Below are positions 34,385 through 44,539 of a stretch of 64,000 bases of DNA, piece by piece (position 1 is the stretch's first letter; every line of letters begins with the position of its first letter). The position numbers and the translations under genes are program-made. The stretch spans positions 29,165,237-29,229,236 of the forward strand of contig CM064632.1 of NCBI GenBank assembly GCA_032717465.1. The letters run 5' to 3'. This DNA is from Coenobita brevimanus (taxonomy: Eukaryota > Arthropoda > Malacostraca > Decapoda > Coenobitidae). The notes under the pieces were generated by a model. The model was not told the DNA's origin, did no database searches, and was given only the letters and a program-made list of their open reading frames with translations.

Positions 34385-34842
34385 TACTGCGCTGGGTGGT
34401 AATCATATAACTATTAACTACTTTGGGAATCATATAACTATTTGCTACGTTGAGTGGTGATCATATAACTATTTACTACGTTGGGTGGTAATCATATAAC
34501 TATTTATTACGTTGGGTGGTAATCATATAACTATTTACTACGCTGGGTGGTAATCATTTAACTATTTCCTACGTTGGGTGGTAATCATTTAACTATTTAC
34601 TACGTTGGGTGGTAATCAACTAACTTTTTACTACGTTAGGTGGTAATCACATAAATATTTACTGCGTTGGGTGGTATCATATAACTATTTATTGCGCTGG
34701 GTGGTAATCATATAACTATTTATTGCGCTGGGTGGTAATCATATAACTATTTATTGCGCTGGGTGGTAATCATATATCTATTTACTACGCTGAGTGGTAA
34801 TCGTATAACTATTTACAGTGTTGGGTGGTAATCTAATATACT
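34385..34842 (+). repeat. 31-bp minisatellite grown from the end of a family 5 copy
   Basis: About 15 units of GCTGGGTGGTAATCATATAA then CTATTTACTAC. The same segment is present once in the family 5 copies at 27.5 and 36.2 kb, so the array probably arose by local amplification of the repeat's own end. Confidence 0.85.
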
Positions 34843-34852
34843 ATAGCAGTAG

Positions 34853-34854
<2 letters not shown>

Positions 34855-34947
<93 letters not shown>
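34855..34947. repeat. (GT)n microsatellite
   Basis: Uninterrupted GT, about 46 units, shortly after the minisatellite. Confidence 0.98.
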
Positions 34948-34949
<2 letters not shown>

Positions 34950-35106
34950 GGGCAGCCGAAACTACACATTAAAATCGTACCAATACTGGCACAAAAATCG
35001 CAAAAAATTCGCTGATGTGAAAAAACTTGATCCCATCACGACTGAAAAACTATATTTAATAAGGGATCAAATTTTGACCACAAAACGCCGTTCCCGGCGC
35101 CCGGTC

Positions 35107-35160
35107 GGTTGCCGTGGCCGAGTAGTTAATATCTCGGACTTGCGCACTGGGTGGGCCAAC
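35107..35160 (+). mobile_element. tRNA-like A-box fragment (possible SINE head)
   Basis: GTTGCCGTGGCCGAGTAGTT then AATATCTCGGACTTG resembles the D-arm to anticodon part of a Ser/Leu-type tRNA. No B box follows; a tandem repeat takes its place. Confidence 0.35.
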
Positions 35161-35280
35161 TAGCACGATCAATTGGTTAGTTGCAAATAACACGATCAAT
35201 TGATTAGCTGCATATAACACGATCATTTGGTTACCTGCAAATAACACGATCAATTGGTTACCTGCAAAAAATCCAGGTGA
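35160..35280 (+). repeat. 29-bp minisatellite
   Basis: Four copies of AACACGATCAATTGGTTAGT then TGCAAAT, containing the palindromic CAATTG in most units. Confidence 0.85.
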
Positions 35281-35379
35281 CATCGTTAGACTAGAACAGC
35301 ACATAAACGGACCATCATGGGCCCTTCGATGTCACCTTGGCGGCCGTTAGTGACAACATTAGTGACTCGGATTTCCTGA

Positions 35380-35520
35380 AATGATCGCAAAGCGCGCGCG
35401 AAGCGCGAGGAAACGAGTGAGAAGTACGAGGAAACGAGTGCGAAGCACGAGAAAGCGAGCGCGCTGCGCGAAAGCCCTCCGCAGGAGCATGTGCAAAAGG
35501 GCCCAAAGGGCCCACGAGCA
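35380..35520. repeat. GC-rich island with CGAAGCGCGAG repeats
   Basis: Four diverged units of about 21 bp (GCGCGAAGCGCGAGGAAACG, GTGCGAAGCACGAGAAAGCG) in strong contrast with the AT-rich surroundings. The right part holds two GGGCCC-type words (AAAAGGGCCCAAAGGGCCCA). CpGs are abundant. Confidence 0.7.
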
Positions 35521-35540
35521 CTTGTCACATAACTAAAGCA

Positions 35541-35620
35541 TGTTCGGTGGTCTAGTGGTCTAAGGCTCTCCGACCCAATGGGGCCCACAAGGGTTTAATC
35601 TGAGGGTTGGTTGGGGCTTG
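35541..35620 (+). mobile_element. tRNA-like segment, probable SINE head
   Basis: TTCGGTGGTCTAGTGGTCTA (A-box-like TGGTCTAGTGGT) is followed about 30 bp later by AGGGTTTAATCTGAG (degenerate B box). Spacing fits a pol III promoter, but the stems do not form a clean tRNA. Confidence 0.45.
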
Positions 35621-36204
35621 TTGGTCACATAATACTACTCATGGAAGAATGGGGATGGTCACTCTCACCTTACATATCGAGACTAAGCAGGCTAGCACCA
35701 GACCCCTACGCTCATGCTGGGGCAGAAGCAGATGCGATGACGGAAGGATGAATAATTTACTGAGGTGGCAAATTACTGAAACGGTATATTATTCAGTGGG
35801 AAAATTACTGAAAGGGCAACTGTTGATGGGCTAAATTCCTGAGTATGTATACATTCTGAGGTGAATTATATGTACGTGAAACTGAAGTATAAATATGTGG
35901 AAGTATAGAAAAATGTCTGTGTTAACCTTCACTCATCTCGCCGTAGATCCTCCCATACACAACAAAGAAGCCTAAATTTAATGACATTTTGCAGCTAAAT
36001 ATTCGTGCCTTCTATCCACATCAAATGGATTTATATTGTATGAATAATTTCCGAGATACATATTCTTAAAAACTGTAAATAATGTCAGGCTGCCGAGACT
36101 GCTAAACCACAAACTCCGGTTGGCAGAGGTTGGGGCAAGTGTGATCAGTTGACTACGTCAGCAATAAATCCCAATCAGCCCTCCGATTCCAAGGAGTCGC
36201 ATCC
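35621..36204. other. Unique sequence, no gene seen
   Basis: A short repeated word around AAATTACTGA (35762, 35803 region). Otherwise unremarkable. Confidence 0.35.
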
Positions 36205-36345
36205 ATCTGGAGCACCTCAACCCATTAATCCACTATGCGGCCATTTGGTTATATGGTTACCACCCAGAGTACTAAATGGTTTCTTAGGCTAAAAGAAACC
36301 GTAAGCTTGCCACTCAGTGTAGAATCAACTGAAGGTCTCACTAAG
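36205..36345 (-). repeat. Family 5 repeat, minus copy
   Basis: GGTTATATGGTTACCACCCA then AATGGTTTCTTAGGC is the reverse complement of the family 5 3' half seen at 27.45 and 34.37 kb. Confidence 0.65.
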
Positions 36346-36377
36346 TTAGCTCAGACTATATTATTCAGCCAAGAGAA

Positions 36378-36604
36378 AGGCCCGTATTCACATCGGTTAC
36401 GGAAGCTCCCTAACATCTCTTCTTATGCGACTTATTTAGCTTATTACACCTTCCTGTCCATCGTAATGCATAAATCATTCCAATATTGCCACTCTCTGCA
36501 TGGATAACGAGCAAAATGATATTAACCTGCCATATCCAAAAATAAGTCACTAAGGAAAAGGTGCTAGGGAGCCTCCTTAACTGACGAGAATAAAGGCCTA
36601 CGTC
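36378..36604. mobile_element. Family 2 inverted-repeat element
   Basis: Left terminus GGCCCGTATTCACATCGGTT then ACGGAAGCTCCCTAACATC. Right arm GTGCTAGGGAGCCTCCTTAA then CTGACGAGAATAAAGGCC. About 227 bp with arms of about 60 bp. Confidence 0.8.
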
Positions 36605-36639
36605 ACTAGAGCCTGAACGTGTTAAGTACGGGTACCATC

Positions 36640-37540
36640 CACTCCCTCATGGTCGGTGCAATTCTGGTTCTGCATTGTAACTAATGCCATGTGGCTCTGC
36701 TTGGCTGAGTGAGTCATAGACGCCTGAAAGTACTGTAAAGCCAGACATTATTACTCAGCTGATAGTAGGTCAAAGAAGTCTGTGTTAGCCTCCTTTACCC
36801 TATCACTATATAATTTCAACTGTATACGCAGGAGCCCAGGGTAAGCGTAAGACTTCACTTGGATAACTTACGAGTATGAGAAATACACCAAGCTCTTTTA
36901 AATATGATTATTACTCAAAACACACGAACCATAATAAAGTTTCCCACAGAAATCATTCTATACTACCCATATTCCATTCATTACGAAATACACCCCATTT
37001 CATGTATACTGTAACTATTTCGCACATTATATAATTCTATCCCTGTTTAACCGTCTATTGGTCAGGGCACCATTCGTATACTAAGCTAAGTGCGTGAAAG
37101 GTACCTGCCTGATAACCTGACTCACCTAGAACACCATGCCATTCCAAATGAGTATGTAGAGCGCACGGAAAATTATTATTTAGGTGTAAAAATTCCTGTA
37201 AGATTTTTTATCAGAGACAGGATACGAAATAACCCGTCTAATCTTCCACATACTCGCATGATTCCAACTCCAGTCCCTCTTTTTTACTTGCACTATAATG
37301 TCACCTGAATACCTGGGAGTCCCGGGGAAATAGTTATTCAGGCGAAGGTGCTCCCTAAGATCATTTATCAAAAATTTATATTGTATCTCACATGCGAGGA
37401 AAATCCATGAAATACCCAGGCTGGCGTCCCGGCGAGAGATACTGGCGACGGAAATCCCCCGCGGCTTAGTGGCAGCGGTGCACCACCACCACCAACTCCC
37501 ACCACTATTTATACCTACATTTACGATACAGTTCCCTACT
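36640..37540. other. Mostly unique sequence with a family 5 5' fragment
   Basis: CCATCCACTCCCTCATGGTC at 36647 matches the family 5 start. A left-arm fragment of family 2 (AAGGTGCTCCCTAAGATCAT) lies near 37344-37364. No gene recognised. Confidence 0.4.
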
Positions 37541-37552
37541 CAAGATACTATA

Positions 37553-37690
<138 letters not shown>

Positions 37691-37787
37691 AAGTAAAGAA
37701 GAATGAAGCATAATCTAAAATCTCGCAAAGTTATTCATTCCCCCCCAAAAAAAAATGAACAAGAGATGACATATTACATTTATAAAA

Positions 37788-37790
<3 letters not shown>

Positions 37791-37830
<40 letters not shown>

Positions 37831-38360
37831 TTTCCCATCTTTTCACCCTCCTTTCCTTCTTCCCTGTATCCTTCCATCTCCTCCTCCATCCTTCCTCAAA
37901 TCCAACACTTTCTACGCCACCGTCTTCCCTTCCCTCCCCCCTTCCCTCTCTCCCACTCCTTCTTTCCTTCTTACTTTCTTCCATCCTCCTCCTCCTCCCT
38001 CTCTCGGCACACCCTCCACAATAATGCTGCCCCCCCCCAAAAAAAAAAAATACTGATGAATAAACCCATTGAAGGCCTCTTACTAAGCCCCTCCTCTTTC
38101 CCCACCCCTTTCCGCCTACCTCCTTCTCCATCTTCCCCTCTCCTTACCTCCAATCCCATTTTGTTTCCCCTGCCTTCCCCTTTTTTCCCCTTCCCCTCCT
38201 TCCCATCCCCTCCTTTTTCCCCATCCCTTTGCTCTACCTTCTCCTTTTTCTCCCTCATCCTCTACCTCCAATCCCTTCTTCCTTCCCCTGCCTCCTCCCT
38301 CTTCCCCTTCCCCTCTTCTCCTTCTCGTCCATCCTTCCCCACACCCTGTCTTCTAGTGTG
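37791..38360. repeat. (CT)n microsatellite and polypyrimidine tract
   Basis: CT at 37791-37828, then C/T-rich sequence to 38360 interrupted by a C/A run at 38030-38050. Confidence 0.85.
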
Positions 38361-38570
38361 AATAATTACAGCTAGTTAAGATTCTTCCTCTACCGCACAA
38401 AGGATAATGACAGCATAACTAAAAAATAATACGATAAAGAAAAGATTATAATGATTTAACAGCAGAATAGGTGGGTCCAAAAACTATGGGGAAAAAAAAA
38501 AACATAATACGGTTTTTCCTTTGTTCCTTCGCCTTAGTGTGGTACAGATGATTATCAATAAATCATAATC

Positions 38571-38611
38571 TCCCTCTCTCTCTCTCTCTCCCTCTCTCTC
38601 TCTCTCTCTTT
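38571..38611. repeat. (CT)n microsatellite
   Basis: CT with one CCC interruption. The surrounding 38361-38940 has CTTTCCTTCCTTCC-type words and no gene. Confidence 0.95.
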
Positions 38612-38939
38612 CAGTGGAGGCAAAGATTATACCACAATCCATATTACGTTAATATTTTTCAGTTTTTCCCTCTCTCCTTTCCTTCCTTCCTTCCAGTCGT
38701 GGAGACAAAGGTAATTCTACAATCTAAATTCACCTTTTTCCTTCCCTCCTTCACCATTAACTTCCTTCCTTCTATTCCTGGAGGAAAAGATGAAAGTATA
38801 AACTATATCCATTCATTTTTTTGCTCTCTTCTTTCCTTCAATCATTGCCTCATTCATTCTTTCCGTGGATGCAAAGGTAATTCCATAGACTATCGTTATT
38901 AACTTTTTCCTTCGTTTCGTTCAAGCAAAGTACAAGACT

Positions 38940-38995
38940 CACTTAATCCAGCGTGCCTTTCCTCGGTTTAATTATGTGTTCAGGGGCCCACGCTG

Positions 38996-39027
<32 letters not shown>

Positions 39028-39072
39028 TCCAGCATGCCTTTCCTCAGCTCAATTATGTGCTCAGTGGCCCAA

Positions 39073-39130
<58 letters not shown>

Positions 39131-39185
39131 TCCAGCATGCCTTTCCTCAGCTCAATTATGTGCTCAGTGGCCCAATATGGAGATG

Positions 39186-39212
<27 letters not shown>
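38940..39212 (+). repeat. Tandem triplication of a 55-bp unique unit plus (GA)n
   Basis: TTTATCCAGCATGCCTTTCC then AGCTCAATTATGTGCTCAG and GGCCCAATATGGAGAGA occurs at 39024 and 39127. A more diverged first copy lies at 38940 (ATCCAGCGTGCCTTTCCTCG). Each copy ends in its own GA array of different length (about 28, 50 and 22 bp). Confidence 0.9.
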
Positions 39213-39216
<4 letters not shown>

Positions 39217-39304
39217 AGTGGCTAATGATGGAAGGAGGAAATGGGGGCGGGGGAGAGAGGTTGGTGGTCTGAGCTGAGTAGGTTAAAGAGGGATAGATTA
39301 TTTA

Positions 39305-39510
39305 AAGATGAAAATGTGTTAGATTAGATTAGGTGATTTTAGGATAGATAACGTTAAGTTAGATGAGATAAGGCTACGAAATGCTACGTTAAACTAGATT
39401 AGGTTAGGCTAGGCAACATTAGGATAGGTGAGGTGAGGTGAGGTGAGGTGAGATGAGATTAAATTACCATAAGTGATATTAGGTTTGGCTCTGTTAGGTT
39501 AGGTGAAAGT
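39305..39510 (+). repeat. Degenerate TTAGG-like repeat
   Basis: Recurring TTAGGTTAGG, GATTAGG, GCTAGG and (GGTGA)n words, on average one TTAGG-related pentamer every 5-10 bp, but without long perfect runs. Confidence 0.7.
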
Positions 39511-39651
39511 AGAGCATAACTTCTGGTCAAATCAATTTCGGAATACTCTCATCAGTGCTCCTACAATCTGCTAATCTCCATTCTGTCTCTCGCCTCTGTA
39601 TCTTATCTCTGCTCCAATTTGCTGACTTGAAGGTGAAAAAGTTTGGCTAAT

Positions 39652-40680
39652 GAGGCGGTATGCAAGGAGGTGGGATGCAGGGAAGTGGGATGCAGGGAGG
39701 TGGGATGCAAGGACGTGGGATGCAGGGAGGTGGGATGCAAGGACGTGGGATGCATGGGGGTGGGATGCAAGGAAGTGGGATGCAAGGAGGTGGGAAGCAT
39801 GGAGGTGGGATGCAGGGAGGTGGGATGCAAGGACGTGGGATGCATGGGGGTGGGATGCAAGGAAGTGGGATGCAAGGAGGTGGGAAGCATGGAGGTGGGA
39901 TGCAGGGAGGTGGGATGCAAGGACGTGGGATGCATGGGGGTGGGATGCAAGGAAGTGGGATGCAAGGAGGTGGGAAGCATGGAGGTGGGATGCAAGGACG
40001 TGGGATGCATGGGGGTGGGATGCAAGGACGTGGGATGCAAGGAGGTGGGAAGCATGGAGGTGGGATGCAAAGAGGTGGAATGCATGGAGGTGGGAAGCAT
40101 GAAGGTAGGATGCAAGGAGTTGGGATGTAAGGAGGTGGGAAGCATGGAGGTGGGAAGCATGGAGGTGGGAAGCATGGAGGTGGGAAGCATGGAGGTGGGA
40201 AGAATGGAGGTGGGAAGCATGGAGGTGGGAAGCATGGAGGTGGGAAGCATGGAGGTGGGAAGAATGGAGGTGGGACGCAAGGAGGTGCGATGCCAGGAGG
40301 TGGGATGCAAAGATATGGGATGCAAAGAGATGGGATGCAAAGAGATGGGATGCAAGAAGGTGGGATGCAAGGAGGTGGGATGCATGGAGAGGGGATGCAT
40401 GGAGAGGGGATGCATGGAGATGGGATGCAAGGAGGTGGGATGCAGGGAGGTTGGATGCAAGGAAGTGGGATGCAAGGAAACAGGATGCAAGTAGGTAGAA
40501 TGCAAGGAAGTGGGATACAAGATGGGCTGTAGGGAGGTGGGATGCAAGGAGATGGAATGCAAAAGAGAAGGGATGCAAGGAGGTGGGATGAAAGAATTTG
40601 GGATGCAAGAATGTGGGATGCATGGAGATGGGATGCAATGATATGGGATGCGATGATGTGGGATGCAAAATGAAGGTGGC
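39652..40680 (+). repeat. 15-bp minisatellite with 90-bp higher-order repeat
   Basis: About 68 units of GGTGGGATGCAAGGA. Six consecutive units form a 90-bp block that recurs almost unchanged from 39732, 39822 and 39912. A second zone, 40131-40275, is homogenised to GGTGGGAAGCATGGA, with an AAGAATGGA variant every fourth unit (60-bp period). Because 15 is divisible by three, several frames stay open on both strands (up to 365 codons on the minus strand, 39571-40668, pentapeptides such as LHPTS/ASHLL). No flanking gene structure supports translation. Confidence 0.95.
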
Positions 40681-40734
40681 GTTGTTTATGATCCAGGAGA
40701 GGAGGTGGGTTGACGACTCGAGCTGTGAAGGTTA

Positions 40735-40950
40735 ACGTAAAGCACGATATTAGACCAGTTAGGTTAGGTCAGATTAGCCCAGGTTAAGTAAGATTTCATC
40801 GGCTTAGGTTATGCTAGGTCAGGCAAAATTAAGTTTGGTTAAGTTAGGTTTGGTTTACTTTGGTTTGGTAAGGACTGGTGAAGTTAGGTTAAGTTAGATT
40901 AAGTGAGGTAAAAGCGGGTTAGCTTAGATCAAGTGATGTTAGGTCAGGCG
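40735..40950 (+). repeat. Degenerate TTAGG-like repeat
   Basis: GTTAGGTTAGGTCAGATTAG then many GGTTAAGTTAGG words, same character as 39305-39510. Confidence 0.7.
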
Positions 40951-41019
40951 TACTCTCCAGCTCCTTGTATGACCCACCCTTCTCCTTCCTCCCTCCCTTC
41001 TTTGTATGTACACGTCTCT

Positions 41020-41160
41020 CTCTCTCTCTCTTGAAATAGAAAGAGCTTGGCTAATGAGGCACGGTAACAAGAGATGGGGGGAAGGTGGGGGCAACGGGGG
41101 AGGAGGGAGATGGGGGAAGGTGGGGGCAATGGGGGAGTGGGAGATGGTGGGCGGGACTAA
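41020..41160. repeat. (TC)n and GGGGGA-rich purine stretch
   Basis: TC at 41015-41030 and a near-duplicate GGGGGAAGGTGGGGGCAA at about 41077 and 41113. Confidence 0.75.
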
Positions 41161-41680
41161 GCAGGCTAGGTTAGGTTACGGTAGGTTAATTTAGGCTAAG
41201 ACGAGTCAGCTTACGTCAGATGTTAGGTAAGGCTAGGTATGGCAAAGTTAGTTTAGGTAAGGATAAATTAGGTTAAGTGGGTTAGCTTAGACATGGTTAG
41301 TTTTGGTTAGGTCAGGGTAGGATGGATTAGTTCAGTATAGGCGTCATGTAAACAAAGTTAGGTTAGCACAGGTTACGATAGGTCGGATCAAAATAAGGTA
41401 GTGTAAGAGTGGGTAAGATGGGTTAGCTTAGTTTAAGCAATAGTTGATACAGACTGCATTAAGTTATGTTTGGTGAGGTTAGATTGGGGTAAGTTAAGCT
41501 AAGGTAAGATTGGATAACGTAGGGTAGAGGTAAGGTAAGGTTAAGTTAGGTTTTTCTAAGTTAGATTAGGTTTAGCTGGTCTAGTCAACTTGGATGAGAT
41601 AGTCAGCATCGGTAATTTTATGTCAGAGGTGAGGCAAGTTCAGGTGATGTTAGCTTATACTATGTTCACTTTAATTAGGC
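41155..41680 (+). repeat. Degenerate TTAGG-like repeat, largest block
   Basis: About 520 bp of GGTTAGGTTACGGTAGGTTA-type words, all with the G-rich strand on plus like the two blocks to its left. Confidence 0.7.
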
Positions 41681-41895
41681 TTATAACTACAATCCCTCCA
41701 CCTTGAATGTTGAGCTGTGACAAGAGATTAACACTAGAATATGGTGCTAGTCACGAAGAAGTTGTATGGAAGAAATGCAAAGCCATAGTAATGTTTTTTT
41801 TTTTTTTTCCTGCCACTGAGCTACGGGAAATAGACTGCAAAAGGACGAAAATCTCTGCCAAGTTACGGTGAATGAATTATAGGTGATGTTTAGTT
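41675..41895 (+). mobile_element. Family 3 repeat, plus orientation
   Basis: AGAATATGGTGCTAGTCACG then AAGAAGTTGTATGGAAGAAA, and GACTGCAAAAGGACGAAA match 16790-16990 and 60018-60232. A T run of about 16 interrupts it at 41795. Confidence 0.8.
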
Positions 41896-42044
41896 ACTCT
41901 GACCAGCTTACCACCTCACACCTCTCGCTCTTCATTGCTACATTTGCGTCTGACTTTTAAGAATCTGACTTTCGTTAACACAGCCTTGTAATCTGCCATA
42001 AAGACCCACCGACATGTAATAAAAACTTCCCCGCTAAGGCCAAT

Positions 42045-42205
42045 ACACCGATCCTGTATGAGACAGCCCTAGCATGTATTCAATATTGACGGTAGGTGTT
42101 AGCGCCGAAAGTGAGACATATGGAGATGTGTAGTACGTAGGAGGACTGCTGGGCCTAAGGGAACGGGCTGCTAAGTCTATGCCCAGAGTCAGACACGTTA
42201 AAAAA
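42045..42205 (+). repeat. Family 6 interspersed repeat, plus copy
   Basis: CCTGTATGAGACAGCCCTAG, CATGTATTCAATATTGACG, GTACGTAGGAGGACTGCTGG and TGCCCAGAGTC pair with the reverse complement of 1012-1166. Confidence 0.65.
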
Positions 42206-42345
42206 AAAATATGTATGCTGTGTGAAATAGAATTCGATGTAGCAGGTATCCCCCTCACTGGGCACTTTGTTGACAGGTCTATAGATTTATGCTTTGCTGT
42301 TTAACTATGGGGATCCTTACTACCATCTACAATAAACGGAAATCA

Positions 42346-42356
42346 GGTTGTTGTTG

Positions 42357-42388
<32 letters not shown>

Positions 42389-42440
42389 GGTGGTGGTGAG
42401 GAGGAGGAGGAGGAGGAGGAGGAGGAGGAAGAAGAAAAGG
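42346..42440. repeat. Compound trinucleotide array (GTT)n-(GGT)n-(GAG)n-(GAA)n
   Basis: Four successive triplet types, each one base from the previous, then (GAC)n at about 42445. Confidence 0.95.
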
Positions 42441-42506
42441 GGACAACGACGACGACAATGATGATGAGGCGATCAAAATAAACGCCGAATGAAAAAATGA
42501 AAATAA

Positions 42507-42546
42507 ATGACAACGACGACGACGATGATGATGCTGGTGATGATGA

Positions 42547-42580
<34 letters not shown>

Positions 42581-42592
42581 GGTGGTGGTGGG
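42507..42592. repeat. Compound trinucleotide array (GAC)n-(GAT)n-(GGT)n
   Basis: A second stepwise triplet series, giving acidic or glycine-rich read-through frames. Confidence 0.95.
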
Positions 42593-42714
42593 TGCCTCCA
42601 GCGGGTGCTACGCCTTTACATATTCACCACGGCTACCACCAACTTCACCTCACCAGCAATGCCTAATTTTTACACAGAAGGTTATCTTGGGAGATCACCG
42701 CCACCTGCAACAAC

Positions 42715-43060
42715 GGGAGCTGATAAGGGAGGAAGAAAGGAGGGGGAAGGAAGAGAGGAAAGGGGAGGAAAAGAAGGAGGAGGAGGAGGAGGAATAGGAG
42801 GAGCATAGAAGATGAACAAAGAAGGAAGAGGACAACAAGATGGAAGGCAAAACAGAGACTGAGAGCAAGAGGGAGAGGGAGAAAGGAAGAGGGAAGTGGA
42901 GAACATGAGAAATATTCTTAGGGAAGTTAGATTAAAAGGTAACGAAAGTCAGGCAAATCTGGGTTTGTGAAAGGGGGGGGGGAGAGAGAGAGAGAGAGGG
43001 GGGGGAGGGAGGGGCAGTCCGAGAAAACAAAAACAAGAGGGCCAAGAAGGAAGATTGAGA
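42715..43060. repeat. Polypurine tract
   Basis: GGA/GAA-rich, including (GA)n and G runs at about 42974-43013. Confidence 0.85.
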
Positions 43061-43178
43061 AAGAGAAAGGAGTGATTCAACCACTTCAATATGAAGACGT
43101 AAGCCTACTTAATTATTGCTATCACCAAACCAGTAAATTCAGCTTTTAACTGAAATGTCTCGTAGTGTAAAGAATATT

Positions 43179-43181
<3 letters not shown>

Positions 43182-43224
<43 letters not shown>
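43182..43224. repeat. (TC)n microsatellite
   Basis: About 21 TC units. Confidence 0.97.
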
Positions 43225-43228
<4 letters not shown>

Positions 43229-43284
43229 CGTACAAATAGCCAAAAACCAACCCTGCCAGTGCAGCGATTTTCGCGATGGGTCAA

Positions 43285-43355
43285 CACTTTCAGGCTTGGG
43301 ACAACTCTGGCATTCTATTTCACCCAACTCCAGGCGATTTTATTCAACTACGAGT
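43285..43355. mobile_element. Family 1 arm, CTTTCAGGCTTG subtype
   Basis: CAACTCCAGGCGATTTTATT then CAACTACGAGTGGG is the left arm, preceded by ACTTTCAGGC as in the 16.7 and 23.0 kb copies. Confidence 0.6.
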
Positions 43356-43375
43356 GGGTCTCAAGATCATGAGAT

Positions 43376-43592
43376 AAAGTCCTTTCACCTTAACTTGGCC
43401 CAGATTTTCGTCCTTCTCCAGCATATTTCCCGTAGGTCAGACGCCGAATAAGACGATGTGAGGACTCTGCATCCTTTTCACGGCGCTTCATCGTGACTAG
43501 CATTATATACAGGTGTCAATCGAATTTAACAGTTCAGCATTCAAGATGAGAAGATGGCAATGTTAAGCCAAGTTAGAGTAAACGGGGTATAG
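43376..43592 (-). mobile_element. Family 3 repeat, minus orientation
   Basis: Begins CCTTTCACCTTAACTTGGCC and ends GCCAAGTTAGAGTAAACGGG. Internal CGCTTCATCGTGACTAGCAT is the reverse complement of the plus copies. The ends form the terminal inverted repeat. Confidence 0.8.
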
Positions 43593-43681
43593 AACTGTCA
43601 CCATTAACTCATCAATATTGCACAGCTCCAGTATTTTTATTCCAGCTAAAGCCTAAAGATTGTATTCACTCGAGTGTGTCA

Positions 43682-43685
<4 letters not shown>

Positions 43686-43738
<53 letters not shown>
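43686..43738. repeat. (TC)n microsatellite
   Basis: About 26 TC units. Confidence 0.98.
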
Positions 43739-43742
<4 letters not shown>

Positions 43743-43969
43743 CTTTCGGCGATTATCATATTTAATTGGGTCAAAGGAGGTATTGCAATACGGTGTGACC
43801 ATCCGGCCTGTTTTCAAAGAAATGGCAATGCAGGAACCTTATGAGGAACAAGGAGGAGGAGGAGGAGGAGACAAAGGCTACGATGGAGACGAACATGGAA
43901 GACAAAGATAAAGACGCAAAACAAGACGATGCTGGTGCCTGAAAAACAGCCACCAGCATCTTATGCCAT

Positions 43970-43973
<4 letters not shown>

Positions 43974-44007
<34 letters not shown>
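43974..44007. repeat. Poly(A) run of about 34
   Basis: Uninterrupted A. No retrotransposon body or processed transcript was recognised upstream. A second imperfect run of AAG/A lies at 44075-44150. Confidence 0.95.
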
Positions 44008-44010
<3 letters not shown>

Positions 44011-44329
44011 TAATGTGTAGCTCCTCAACCGTCTCTCAGCCATATAATGAGAGATGTTGAGGAGGTGGAGGAGGAGAAAAAGAAACAAGACAAAAAAGAA
44101 GAAGAAGAAAAAAAAAGATGAAGAAGAAGAAGAAGACAAAGAAGAAAGATGCGGTATCTTCTCAGGTCAGAGGAAGGAGTATAAGTAGCCTCCCCTCAAC
44201 TCTCTTTCAGGCGGATAATGAGAGACATAAAGTGAGAATCCACGCTGCCATCAGAACAAAGGGGCTGTGGGCTCGGGGCCTCAAGTGCTGTAAGAAATTA
44301 TAAAGGAAGAGTACATAAAAGGGGGAACG

Positions 44330-44530
44330 GGGAAGATGAGGCCTGTGCTGGAGGGAATAGACCTGGGTTCGACGCTGGCTGCTGCAGGAGAGTGACTGGA
44401 TCTGAACTCTATACTGTAAGACATTATAAAAATAGAATGACTGGAGGGAGGCGGTGGTGGAATGGACAGAGTAATGAGCTGGGTTCAGTCCTGGCTGGCG
44501 TTGTGACCTGCATTCCAAAGTCTCATCCCC
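44330..44530 (+). mobile_element. tRNA-like tandem segment, probable SINE
   Basis: Two B-box-like words, CTGGGTTCGACGCTGG (44362) and CTGGGTTCAGTCCTGG (44479), each follow a GGTGGTGGAATGGA-like or GTGCTGGAGGGAAT segment. The linking ACTGTAAGACATTATAAAAA also resembles GCTGTAAGAAATTATAAAGG at 44288, suggesting tandem copies of one unit. No clean cloverleaf. Confidence 0.45.
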
Positions 44531-44539
44531 CTCCACCCA

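Noticed and set aside
34385..34842. CRISPR-like array
   Set aside because: The 31-bp units are contiguous with no unique spacers, and the context is animal nuclear DNA.
34949..35160. Plus-strand frame reading YTLKSYQYWHKNRKKFADVKK after the GT array
   Set aside because: It looks protein-like for about 45 residues, but I recognise no family, its start lies in a GT array and it ends in a SINE-like region. Not enough to call a gene.
37130..37205. Minus-strand exon-like segment ending in CTAG|GTGAGTCAG
   Set aside because: The donor word is good, but the acceptor lacks a pyrimidine tract and the 23-residue peptide has no recognisable similarity.
39571..40668. 365-codon minus-strand frame (and 283-codon plus-strand frame) of pentapeptide repeats
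   Set aside because: The frames exist because the minisatellite unit is 15 bp and lacks stops. Several frames are open on both strands at once, and there is no flanking gene structure.
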